Below are positions 17,001-24,981 of a stretch of DNA of 64,000 nt, piece after piece. Each line of letters begins with the position of its first letter. The stretch's first letter is position 1. The notes under the pieces were generated by a model. It saw nothing but the letters and a program-made list of their open reading frames with translations, had not been told where the DNA came from and did no database searches. A program made the translations under genes and the position numbers. This DNA comes from Planctomycetota bacterium (lineage in GTDB: Bacteria > Planctomycetota > B15-G4): the NCBI GenBank assembly GCA_029259695.1, contig JAJDEQ010000101.1:1-64000 (forward strand), in the 5' to 3' direction.

Positions 17001-18462
17001 CCCGGAGCACGAGCGCCTGCTCGAAGAGCGACCTCGCCCTGGCATCTTCTCCCAGTCGGAGGCGCAGCTCCGCCAGGTTGTGCAGCGCGAGAAGGGTCTC
17101 CGGGTGCTCGGGCCCGCGCACCCTGCGCTTGAGCTCGTAGTTGCGCTCCAGCAGCGGCGCCGCAGCCGCATGATCGCCCTGGGCGTCGAGCACGACCGCC
17201 AGGTTCCCCAGCACGGTGAGCGTCGAGGGATGCTCCGGGCCGTGGACCTGCTCGATGATCGAGAGGGCCCGCTCGAAGTGCGAGCGGGCGGCGTCGTAGT
17301 CGCCCAGCCGCAACAGGGCATGGCCCATGTTGTTGACGGACAGCCCGGTCGACTCGTGCGAGGGACCGAGCGTCCTCTCCCGGATCGCGAGGACGCGCTC
17401 GAGGAGCGGCAGCGCGGCGGCGTAGTCCCCCTGGACCTGGAGCACGGCGGCGAGGGAGTCGGTGCTCTCGGTCGTCCGATTGTGTTCGGGGCCCAGATTT
17501 CGTTCGTTGATCCGGACGGCGCGCTCGAGCAGCGATCGGGCGGCGGTGAGGTCACCCTGGTACTGGAGCACCATGCCCAGGCACAGCAGGGCGTGGGCGG
17601 TGTCGCCGTGATCCGGGCCCAAGACCCGCTCGCGCACCTCGAGGACTCGTTCGTGGACCGAACGTGCCGCGTCCATGTCACCCGCGTTGCGAAGTGCCAG
17701 TCCCAGGTTGGTCAGCGCCAGGAGCGTGTCCGGGTGCTCCGGTCCGAGGGCCTGCTCCCGGATCGCCACGGCCTGCTCGTACAGCGGCGTCGCCTGCGCC
17801 GGGTCGCCGCTGCTGTGGTAGGTCATTCCGAGTCTGCTGAGGGCGTCGGCGAGAGCCAGGCGGTCCGCCGACCGATCGGCTTGCAGCGTCTCCACGCGGC
17901 GCCGGCCGTGCTCCAGATCGAGCGCGACCCGCTCGGCCGGGGAGCGCGCAGGCGGCAGTCCGCGCACGAGGACCAGCTCGAACGAACCCCGCTCGCCGTG
18001 CATGGCGCAAGCGTCCAGCAGGTAGCTGGTACCGGCTGCGAGCCGGGGAAGCGCGAGCCGTGGGTTCGTGCCGACCAGGCCGTCGTCGTCCTCGGCGATC
18101 AGCTCCCCATTGTCATCGCGCAGGACGAGGTAGGCGTCGAAGTCGTCCGAGCGCAGCTCGATGGTGTACGGCCCGTCCTCGTCCGGCTCGATGCGGTACG
18201 AGCGACCGACGGTCGGCGCGCACTCAGGCGTGCAGCGGGTCCGGAGGGTCTCGGTCTCGACGACCGGATCCCCGTCCTCGATCACGCCGCTGACGGTCTG
18301 GTCGAGAACGAGTCGTCGCTCGACATCCTGCACCGCGGCTGCGACGAGGGCGGACATGACCAGCAGCAGCGACGTGGCGATCAAGCAGTGACCCCTTCCG
18401 CCCGCACCCTGCACATCGCGTGCAGCGCGCAACCGGCTGGACCGGGAAGCGACGTCGACCAC
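14032..18462 (-). CDS. secreted PPC-like / TPR / CHAT-domain protein
   Basis: A 1476-aa protein. A hydrophobic segment (CLIATSLLLVMSALVAAA) near residues 26-43 suggests export or anchoring. Residues from about 45 to 180 resemble a bacterial pre-peptidase C-terminal (PPC) beta-sandwich (DDFDAYLVLRDDNGEL, then DDGLVGTNPRL). Then come at least 16 tandem 42-aa repeats of the kinesin-light-chain TPR type, each with a variant of LGPEHPDT. The C-terminal 430 residues are a CHAT domain (caspase-HetF-associated), with the catalytic pair visible as LATHGFF (His about 1296) and VLSACETGLG (Cys about 1381), so a clan-CD cysteine protease is predicted. GTG 18462 is 11 bases after AGGAG; later starts are possible. 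No partner substrate gene is evident nearby. Confidence 0.88.
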   Translation of the reverse strand: MVDVASRSSRLRAARDVQGAGGRGHCLIATSLLLVMSALVAAAVQDVERRLVLDQTVSGVIEDGDPVVETETLRTRCTPECAPTVGRSYRIEPDEDGPYTIELRSDDFDAYLVLRDDNGELIAEDDDGLVGTNPRLALPRLAAGTSYLLDACAMHGERGSFELVLVRGLPPARSPAERVALDLEHGRRRVETLQADRSADRLALADALSRLGMTYHSSGDPAQATPLYEQAVAIREQALGPEHPDTLLALTNLGLALRNAGDMDAARSVHERVLEVRERVLGPDHGDTAHALLCLGMVLQYQGDLTAARSLLERAVRINERNLGPEHNRTTESTDSLAAVLQVQGDYAAALPLLERVLAIRERTLGPSHESTGLSVNNMGHALLRLGDYDAARSHFERALSIIEQVHGPEHPSTLTVLGNLAVVLDAQGDHAAAAPLLERNYELKRRVRGPEHPETLLALHNLAELRLRLGEDARARSLFEQALVLRERVHGPDHPVTADTVAHLGELHEIMGDDEGARRFGERALAIRERTLGPEHPNTAASLLLLARLDSVRGDYESARSLGERALAIREQALGAEHPLTAEALSWLGGLHLLQADYESARPLLERALAIREATLGPDHRETAKSLHMLAQLSQNLGDFAAARPLLERALAIRERSYGPEHPETASTVGALALLIAQQGDPAAARPLWERQLAILEQAYGPEHPSTAFCMIQLAQLLRLQGDAASARPLCERAVTIFEGVGAENPRTADALNLLASMMQDEGDYEAAKPLLERVLAIREGTVGPEHPKTATALANLGVALGQQGDLAAATALFERSLAIKERTLGPEHPDLITTLLNLGHARPAGATDEARRRCERALALCEQHLGPEHGDTASVLKLLAQIHTEEGDPRAAWAAIQRHWRIREARIGVMLASMSEGERYLYLAALLRGLELKLALARSLDDPDVRRDAYDTVLRWKGQIARGVIASREQQASRMGAEAGALIEELRRCQAQLSRLALQAEVPDRVAHDARLAALRTERGRLERELQRLPNATGVVEVAGFHDLRASLEPGSALVDLLVHRDYVVPKYGAPRFTAWVTRADHDTPIEIDLGPVAAIEAAVGTFLEDLVARRGVSLANDAHQDPGPPLRELLWDPIAPHLEGVETVFVSPDGVLGTLPFGTLPLDDGSLAIERFAFVYLQDATSLVRRGEPGVELDSLLAVGAVDFRKRTDWALDQAPSAELDLVAMADTDLRGSFSDYWGRLPATEYESQVVSDMHEDAFGDDGRRLLLQGGEPGEGRLKHELQHHAVLHLATHGFFQPEGVPSMWEAVKDGGTTEMRMSAEAKHLVGKHPGLLSGLVCAGANRGGSLDDEAGDDGYLTAEEVGWLDLSGVELVVLSACETGLGRAQSGEGLIGLRRAFQTAGARTVISSLWSVKDESTAELMRDFYKNLWLRGMGRHEALRAAQLAMLRRNRMEHGASLPSTWGAFVLSGEWR

Positions 18463-18534
18463 GACATGGACCGCTCCTCACCTCGGGGGGCGGGCAACTC
18501 TATCATGGGAAAACGGCGCTCAGTGGAAGGCCCG

Positions 18535-19755
18535 TCAGTCCGGAGGCAGCTCTCCGAGCGGCACGGTCTTGGCGCTCTTCGCCTTGTGGCCGGCGAGGTT
18601 GGCCGCGGCGGTGGCCGCGAACTCGATCGCCTTCTGGAGGTTCTTGGTGGCCTTGGCGATCTTCTTCTCGTTGCCCGACTGCAGCTTCTTCAGCGCCGCG
18701 GTGCCCTGCTTGATGCCCTTCTTCAGCGCGGACAGCGCGCGCTTGCCCTGCGTCGTCTCGAGCAGCGTGTCCCCGTCGACCGCGGCCTGGATCGCCGCCA
18801 TGGCTGTCACCGTGTCGTCGATGCCGGTCTGGGTCAGAGCCGCCGGCTCCTCGCCGTCGCCCTCGGCGGTCAGCGCGTTTCCGGCCTGGGTGAAGGACTC
18901 GGTGGCGTCGGCGATCTGCTGGATCAGCGGGAGTTCCACCTCGCCCCCGATCTCGCCACCCTCCACACGGATGTCGTCGAAGAACACCTGGGCTCCGGTG
19001 CCGAGGGCGACCGCGCCGAGGGAGATCTCGAACGGTGAGGCGCCGTCCACGGTCTGCTCCGAGACGATGATCCAGCCGTCACCATCGCCGCCCTTGCCCA
19101 CCGTGGCCGGGTCGCGCGTATAGGTGGTCAGGGTGTTGTCCTCCTTGCGCACGCGCAACTCGACCTCGTAGTTCGAGATGACCGTCGGGTTGTCGGTCGT
19201 CAGGGGGCCGAGATTCGTGTTGCCCGTGACCGTGAAGCCGGGCGTGGCGGAGTTGAAGCGCGCCTCGAGGAAGGTGAACGAGAAGGGCGGGCCGCCCGGC
19301 GGGATGTCGATCTCGATGGCCGCGCGGGTCTGTCCGTCGACGATGCCCTCGAGGTCGTCGATGGCCACGGTCGCCCGCGCGTCGATCTCGCCCATGAGCA
19401 CCCGGTCGTAGTAGGCGGTGCCGAAGGAGAAGGCACCCTCGGGGACCTTCTTGGCCTTCACGACCAACCGCTTGTCCGGCGGCGGCTTGGGCGCGTCGCC
19501 GCCAAACAGCACCTGCAGCTCGGTCGTGAGGCCGTACTTGCCCACGGTCATGGTCGTGCGCTCGAGGTCCACGCGCACGGGGGCCTGCTTGATCTGGGAG
19601 CCACGGGTGAAGCTGAGGCCCGTCTGGATCCCCCAGGCGCCTTCGCAGAACGGATCGGAGAAGTCACCGCTCATCTGCGCCGCCGTCGGCGGTGCCGCGA
19701 GCAGCGTGGAGAGCAGGGGCAGGACGAACAGCAACATCAGCGACCGGCGCGGCAT
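18535..19755 (-). CDS. secreted protein of unknown function with Lys/Ala-rich C-terminus
   Basis: A 406-aa protein not matched to a known family. It starts with a clear signal peptide (MPRRSLMLLFVLPLLSTLLA, cleavage likely after TAAQ or nearby). The middle (about residues 40-270) is beta-rich with Gly/Asp turns, resembling an extracellular sandwich domain. The last 100 residues are predicted helical, rich in Lys, Ala and Gln (KKGIKQGTAALKKLQSGNEK), like modules in the proteins at 39366 and 61587. ATG 19755 was chosen over GTG 19806 because the signal peptide begins there. A TAGGAT box upstream on the minus strand near 19820 could be its -10 element. It follows the CHAT gene's start region on the same strand but is separated by 72 bp. 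Confidence 0.7.
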   Translation of the reverse strand: MPRRSLMLLFVLPLLSTLLAAPPTAAQMSGDFSDPFCEGAWGIQTGLSFTRGSQIKQAPVRVDLERTTMTVGKYGLTTELQVLFGGDAPKPPPDKRLVVKAKKVPEGAFSFGTAYYDRVLMGEIDARATVAIDDLEGIVDGQTRAAIEIDIPPGGPPFSFTFLEARFNSATPGFTVTGNTNLGPLTTDNPTVISNYEVELRVRKEDNTLTTYTRDPATVGKGGDGDGWIIVSEQTVDGASPFEISLGAVALGTGAQVFFDDIRVEGGEIGGEVELPLIQQIADATESFTQAGNALTAEGDGEEPAALTQTGIDDTVTAMAAIQAAVDGDTLLETTQGKRALSALKKGIKQGTAALKKLQSGNEKKIAKATKNLQKAIEFAATAAANLAGHKAKSAKTVPLGELPPD

Positions 19756-19869
19756 GGACCGTCTCCGAGGTGTCGTCGCGCGTCCCCCTCGGATGCGCTG
19801 ACTCACCTCATGGACGGGTCATCCTATCCCAGCCCGGTGCGGGCACGGGTGTGCGCCCGCCCGCCGGGC

Positions 19870-21012
19870 TCACCTCATCGTCTTCAGGTAGGCGCGCTCG
19901 AAGGACGTCCAGTCCCTGTCCGACCAGTTGCAGAACTCGTCGTTGAGAGCGCGCAGCCACGCGGCCTGCCCGGCCGGGCCTTCGCCATCGATCGCCTCGA
20001 TGGCCTCGATCTCCCGCTCGGGCGGGGCGTCTGCATCACTGGGCGCCAGGGCGGCGGCGAGCGCGTCCTCGCGCAGCTCCGCCGACCGGCGCAGGTAGCG
20101 CGGAAGGAAGCCGCGCAGCGAGCGGTCGCCGCGCTTGTCGAGCGCCGAGCAGTGGAGCAGCAGGGCCAAGGCCTGGCGCTGGGCGAGCAGGCGCTCCTCC
20201 CGCGGCAGCGCCCTCAGATCCGCGGCGGTCAGGGCCATGATCTCGCGCGCCGTGCGCAGTGCGTCGCCCTTGTAGGCCTCGTCGAGCGTCTCGTGTGCCG
20301 GCTCCGCCCGGTGCCAGCGTCCGTCTTCGTCCGGCATCCCCGTGATGCCGAGGCCCATCGAGATCCACGGCGGCAACCAGTCGTCCGACCAGGCCATGAG
20401 GCGCGGGTTGCCCGGGGGCGGTCCCCGGCCCTCCAGCTTCTGCCAGACGTAGTGCCACACGAGCGGTGCCAGGTAGGCACCCTCCGTGATCCACCTGCGC
20501 CCGTCGGGATCGTTGACCAGCACCAGCAGGATCTCGTCGTCCCCCCGTGCGCCTGAGTGGTTGTAGCTGCGGAAGCTCGCCTCCTTGGCGAAGTAGCGCA
20601 CGATGGGGCGGCGGACGACATCGTCGCTCAGGGCCGCGAAGCGTTCGTCGACCCAGTCCCAGCAGTCTTCCAGTTCGTCGAGCTTGCGCTTCGTCTCGCG
20701 CTTGTCGTGTTGGGAGAGCAGCAGGCAAGCGTGGGACTCGAGGACGATCCAGTCGTCGAGCACGTCGGCTCGGGCTGCGTCGAACAGCTCGGCCTCCCGT
20801 TCTCGACGGAGCGCGTGCCGCTGCTCGACGTCGAGCTGGCGCCAGGCCCGCCGTCCGGCGAGGCGGCCGAGGTCGGGTGGGCCTTCGTCGTCCACGGCCG
20901 CTGCGCGGGTCACCGGCATGAGTGCCGGTGCCTGCGCGGTGGCGTGTGCCGCCGCCAGCAAGTGCATCGACGAGACGAGTGCAACGACGACCGTCGTCAG
21001 GTGCTTGTGCAC
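19870..21012 (-). CDS. secreted protein of unknown function
   Basis: A 380-aa protein with no recognised family. The GTG start at 21012 is preceded by AAAGGGGG, a strong ribosome site, and is followed by a signal peptide (HLTTVVVALVSSMHLLAAA, cleavage near HATAQA). The mature part is helical and charged, with Trp-rich segments (LVWHYVWQKLEGRG, SDDWLPPWISMGLG). The motifs around WISMGLGIT and ARYFAKE-like helices recall peptidase-related secreted proteins that lack an HExxH motif, but this is not enough for an assignment. A TACAAT box (complement of 21084-21089) is a likely -10 element. It is divergent from the AspT/YidE-type transporter. Confidence 0.7.
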   Translation of the reverse strand: MHKHLTTVVVALVSSMHLLAAAHATAQAPALMPVTRAAAVDDEGPPDLGRLAGRRAWRQLDVEQRHALRREREAELFDAARADVLDDWIVLESHACLLLSQHDKRETKRKLDELEDCWDWVDERFAALSDDVVRRPIVRYFAKEASFRSYNHSGARGDDEILLVLVNDPDGRRWITEGAYLAPLVWHYVWQKLEGRGPPPGNPRLMAWSDDWLPPWISMGLGITGMPDEDGRWHRAEPAHETLDEAYKGDALRTAREIMALTAADLRALPREERLLAQRQALALLLHCSALDKRGDRSLRGFLPRYLRRSAELREDALAAALAPSDADAPPEREIEAIEAIDGEGPAGQAAWLRALNDEFCNWSDRDWTSFERAYLKTMR

Positions 21013-21083
21013 GGATCCCCCTTTCGTTCTTCCTCTCCCGAGGCGCCGTCGAACGGCGGCGCCGGTGCTTCCCAGGCGCCTCG

Positions 21084-21089
21084 ATTGTA
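21084..21089 (-). promoter_or_regulatory. -10-like box TACAAT for the gene starting at 21012
   Basis: TACAAT on the minus strand, 71 bases before the GTG start, in the divergent 208-bp gap before the transporter gene. No good -35 hexamer is visible at the usual distance. Confidence 0.3.
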
Positions 21090-21220
21090 ACGCCGAACCG
21101 GCTGGGGCGCCGCAATACCGGGTGCGGGGCCGTGCCGCGGCACGCTCGCTGTTGATCCGCGCGCGCGGCACCTGGGAGACTCGGCCGCTGATCTTCGCCG
21201 CTCAGCCCCGAGACCGCCTG

Positions 21221-22891
21221 ATGCTCGACCTGCTCGACTCGTTCTTCCGCGACAACGTGGTGGGGATGGTGTTCACCGTCCTGGGCCTGGGCTACCTCGT
21301 GGGCCGACTGAGCTTCAAAGGCTTCGACCTGGGCTCGGTGTCGGGCGTGCTGTTCGTGGGGCTCGTGTTCGGGCACTTCGGTTACACCTTCCCGGCCACG
21401 ACCCAGAGCATCGGGTTCGTGCTGTTCATCTTCTCGGTGGGTCTGCAGGCGGGGCCCAGCTTCTTCAGCGTGCTGCGTCAGGACGGCGCCAGGTACTTCA
21501 CCCTGGCGTTGCTCATCGGCGGCACCGGGTTCGGTCTGGCCTGGACCTTCGCGAAGCTGATGGATTTGGCGCCCGGCGCGGCGGCCGGGCTGCTCGCCGG
21601 CGGGCTCACGAGTTCGCCCACCCTGGCCGCGGCGCAGGACGCCGTGCGCGGCGGGCAGGTGCCCGTGCCCGAGGGTTTCACCAGCGAGCAGGTCATGACC
21701 AACGTCACGACCGCCTACGCCATCACCTACATCTTCGGACTGGTGGGGCTGATCGTCATCATCCGCTTGCTGCCGCGGGCGCTGGGCATCGACCTGCGGG
21801 CCGAGGCGGCCAGGCTCGAGACGGGGCGTACCGGGGCCGTGGAGGACCGGGCCTACGGTGTGCTCGGTATCCAGGTGCGCGCCTTCCGGATGACCAACGA
21901 CCAGGTGGCGGGCATGACCGTGCGGGACCTCCACGAGCGTTACCCGGGCGGCGCCACCTTCGAGAAGATCCGCCGCGACGGACAGTTCATCGACGTCGAC
22001 CTCGACACGGAGCTGCAGGTCGGTGACGAGGTCTGCGCGGTGGGGCGCATGGACGCGTTCGTGAGCCACCGGGGCGACCTGGGCGAGGAGATCTACGACG
22101 CCGAACTGCTCGACGTGCCCGTGGAGACGTGCCGCGTGGTGGCGCTGCGGTCGAAGCTGACCCGGCTCGAGTTCACCGCCGAGCAGGGCGTGGCCAATGC
22201 GGGGTGCTTCCTTGGGCGCCTGGTGCGCAACGGCGTGGACGTGCCCCACGGCGACAAGATCACGGTGCTGCCGGGCGACGTGCTGCACGTGACCGGGCCG
22301 CGCATGCGCCTGGAGAAGGTGGGCGCGAACCTGGGCCACATCGAACGCGAGTCAGAGCAGACCGATCTGATCACCTTTGCCCTCGGCATCGCCGTGGGCC
22401 TGGCGATCGGAACGCTCACGGTCACCATCGGTGGCGTCTCGGTGGGCCTGGGCAGCGCGGGCGGCCTGCTCGCCACGGGACTGGTGATCGGCTACCTGCG
22501 CGCGTTGCACCCGACCTTCGGCCGGCTGCCCGCCGCGGCGCGCTGGATCTTCATGGAGCTAGGCCTGCTGCTCTTCATGGCCGGCGTGGGCCTGCGCGCC
22601 GGTTCGGGGATCGTGGAGACGGTGCTCGACGCCGGGCCGTCGATGTTCCTGGCCGGCCTCGTGGTGACAGTGGTGCCGGTGCTGCTCGGGTATTGGTTCG
22701 GGACCAAGGTGCTGCGCATCAACCCGGTGTTGTTGCTCGGAGCGATCACCGGTTCGATGACGAGCGGGGCCTCGCTGAGCGTGGTCACGCAGGCCGCCGA
22801 CAGCCAGATGCCGGCCCTCGGCTACACCGGCGCGTACGCCTTCGCCAACGTGATGCTCACGATCGCAGGCGCGCTGATCCTGCTGCTATGA
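21221..22891 (+). CDS. AspT/YidE-type transporter with RCK_C domains
   Basis: A 556-aa membrane protein of the aspartate:alanine exchanger (AAE) family. Two membrane halves, each of about five helices, flank a cytoplasmic region (roughly residues 205-380) containing two TrkA-C (RCK_C) domains; the second includes LPGDVLHVTGP. Conserved antiporter features include the LFIFSVGLQAGPSFF helix and its repeat in the C-terminal half, ELGLLLFMAGVGLRAG, and GGLTSSPTLAAA paired with GSMTSGASLSVV. It should move a small anion such as an amino acid or dicarboxylate across the inner membrane. ATG 21221 lies directly before the first helix. Its TGA overlaps the ATG of the next gene (ATGA), so the lipoprotein downstream is probably co-translated. 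Confidence 0.88.
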   Translation: MLDLLDSFFRDNVVGMVFTVLGLGYLVGRLSFKGFDLGSVSGVLFVGLVFGHFGYTFPATTQSIGFVLFIFSVGLQAGPSFFSVLRQDGARYFTLALLIGGTGFGLAWTFAKLMDLAPGAAAGLLAGGLTSSPTLAAAQDAVRGGQVPVPEGFTSEQVMTNVTTAYAITYIFGLVGLIVIIRLLPRALGIDLRAEAARLETGRTGAVEDRAYGVLGIQVRAFRMTNDQVAGMTVRDLHERYPGGATFEKIRRDGQFIDVDLDTELQVGDEVCAVGRMDAFVSHRGDLGEEIYDAELLDVPVETCRVVALRSKLTRLEFTAEQGVANAGCFLGRLVRNGVDVPHGDKITVLPGDVLHVTGPRMRLEKVGANLGHIERESEQTDLITFALGIAVGLAIGTLTVTIGGVSVGLGSAGGLLATGLVIGYLRALHPTFGRLPAAARWIFMELGLLLFMAGVGLRAGSGIVETVLDAGPSMFLAGLVVTVVPVLLGYWFGTKVLRINPVLLLGAITGSMTSGASLSVVTQAADSQMPALGYTGAYAFANVMLTIAGALILLL

Positions 22892-24166
22892 TCCCGCGCT
22901 TGATGAGACTCACATTCGCGCCCGCTCTCGCTCTGCCCGTCATGGCGCTCGTGCTCGCGTCGTGTCTCACCGGTTGTCTGCAGACGCGCGGCCCCGCTCT
23001 CGTGGCCGACACCCATGTGGAATACAACAAGGCCGTGAGCCACGTGCTCAAGCAGGAGCTGCTGCTGAACATCGTGCGGCGGCGATACCTCGAGGCTCCG
23101 CAGTTCGTCAACGTGTCCAGCATCTCGTCGAACTTCAGCACCGCCACGTCGGTGGGCGCCGGCGTGTCGATCGAGGACTGGGGCGAGGACAACCTGCGCG
23201 ACGGCGGCGTCGACGGCAGCATCACCTTCACCGATTCGCCCACGATCACGCTCACGCCGCGTCAGGGCGAGGACATCGCCACCCAGCTGCACGAACCGCT
23301 GGAGGTCTCCGCGGTGGCCGACCTGGTCGCGGCGGGTTACCGCCTGGACGCCCTGCTCGACGTGCTCGTGGAGGGCATCAACGGCGTGCAGGGAGCCGAT
23401 CTGAAGGCCGACGAGTTCAGCCCGTCGTCGTCCGAGTGGCGCGAAGCGATCGGGCTGATCAAGCGCCTGGGCGCTGAACGGGGACTGGTCGTGGACCGTT
23501 TCGAGTGGGGCGACCCGTACAACGACTACGCCTACCCGACCGAGCAGATCACGCCGGAGATGTGGATCACCACGCTGTCCACCGGGAACCGCCGCTGGAA
23601 GAGCTACGACGGGGGCCAGACGTTCTACTTCACCAGCAAGGACATGGGTGCGGGCATGTACCTCAGCCGTGAGGCCATGGACTCGGCGGACGGTCGGCGC
23701 CTGATGGAGCTGCTCAACCTGGACCCCGCGCCCCTGCGCTGCGCCGCGTGTACTTCCTCAAGAAGGCGAAGGTCGTGGACGGGCCCGACCTCCAGGGTGA
23801 GCAGGATGGGCCGCGCGATTCACTCAGACTGCGCATGCGCTCGCTGTACGGCGTGCTCAACTTGTTCTCGTACACCGTCGAGGTGCCCATCGAAGAGGAG
23901 CTCGACGGCCGGGCCACCGACCTGGGCCTATTCCGCGAGGCCGTCCGGCGCGGAGAGATGCGCGACCTGGTTGCCGAGGCCCCGATCCACTCGAGCGTCC
24001 CGAGTCGGCGTTCCAGGCGGTGCGCTACCGCGACCGCTGGTTCTACATCGACGACCGGGACCGCGACTCCAAGCGCGCCTTCAACGCGCTGTACGACCTG
24101 TGGCAGCTGTCGATCCGCTCGTCGAGCACCCAGGCCGAGCCGCTCAACGTGATCCAGGTGAACTGA
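22888..24166 (+). pseudogene. lipoprotein gene broken by two -1 frameshifts
   Basis: Starts ATGA-coupled to the transporter. A signal peptide ending VLASCLTGC marks a lipoprotein; the conserved N-terminal part includes a KQELLLNIVRRRYLEAPQF segment. The frame is intact to about 23738 (LDPAPLR), continues as RVYFLKKAKVVDG in a second frame, then near 23997 moves to a third frame (ESAFQAVRYRDRWFYIDD) ending at TGA 24164-24166. Both breaks equal loss of one base beside C-rich runs. Joined, the product would be about 425 aa and looks like a planctomycete-type outer lipoprotein of unknown role. Since both breaks have the same sign, sequencing or assembly indels are as likely as real decay. Confidence 0.75.
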
Positions 24167-24203
24167 CGGCGCGGCGCACCTTCGAGGAGCGCCAGGTGCG
24201 GGC

Positions 24204-24749
24204 TCAGAACATCTTGCCCAGCATGCCCATCACGTCGTCGACCACCGAGCCGTCGTTGTCCTTGTCGAGCAGGCTCGACAGCAGGCCCTTGGCCTGGGGG
24301 GCGGACTCGGGCGCGGAGGACAGGCCGGACGCAGCCGACTGCTTGTTCATGGCGCCCATGGCGAGGGCGGCGACCATGGGCAGCATCTTCTTGAGCACGC
24401 CGGCGTCGATGCCGGTGCTCTGGGACGCTTCGGCCGCGACCTGGCGGCTGGTCTCCTTGCTGCCGAGCAGGTGCCCAAGGATCGAGTTGCCGTCCTCGAC
24501 CGAATCGGGCCGGGTGACGCGCTCGGGCTGGTCGATGTAACCGCCGTGGTGCCCGTCGCTCAGGGCGCCCATCAGGGACTGCAGGCCGTCGGTGCTCTCC
24601 ATGTTCTTCTGCAGGCCGCCGGTGAGGGCCGGCAGCAGCTTGGAAATGGCGCCCGCGGTGTCCCGCTCTCCGAGGCCGAAGTTGGACGCCAGCGTCTTCA
24701 CGGCGCCGCCGTTGCCGGCCTTGAGGATCGTCTCGAGCAGACCTGCCAT
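24204..24749 (-). CDS. DUF937-family protein
   Basis: A 181-aa protein. The first part (LLETILKAGNGGAVKTLASNFGL, then ISKLLPALTGGLQKN) and the later HLLGSKETSRQVAAEASQSTGID with LKKMLPMVAALAMG follow the duplicated helical pattern of the DUF937 family (YidB-related). The C-terminus SLLDKDNDGSVVDDVMGMLGK resembles an EF-hand-like DxDxDGS turn that is frequent in this family. There is no signal peptide, so it is cytoplasmic. ATG 24749 follows AGGAGA at good spacing. It is convergent with the frameshifted lipoprotein gene. The molecular role is unknown. Confidence 0.85.
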   Translation of the reverse strand: MAGLLETILKAGNGGAVKTLASNFGLGERDTAGAISKLLPALTGGLQKNMESTDGLQSLMGALSDGHHGGYIDQPERVTRPDSVEDGNSILGHLLGSKETSRQVAAEASQSTGIDAGVLKKMLPMVAALAMGAMNKQSAASGLSSAPESAPQAKGLLSSLLDKDNDGSVVDDVMGMLGKMF

Positions 24750-24981
24750 GTCATCTCCTCCCCGCGTCCGCGGGAGCGGCATCGATCCGCGAGGTGCGGC
24801 GGCGCCTTGGGTTTGGGTTGTCGTCTTGTCTTGTCCGTCGTTCAGGGGGGACGCGGCGGAGTCTAAGCGAGTGGGCGTCGGGGTGCGAGTGACGAAGGCT
24901 TCAAGTGCGGGCGCGGGGTCCCGGACCGAGCGCCGTCCCGGGGTCTCGTGCGGAGCCGGGGGGAGGCAGGGGGCCGCTTCG

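Noticed and set aside
14089..19038. A 1649-codon open frame on the plus strand opposite the CHAT gene
   Set aside because: It is antisense to the 42-residue TPR repeats. High GC at third positions keeps the opposite frame open; the translation is low-complexity and crosses three real gene boundaries.
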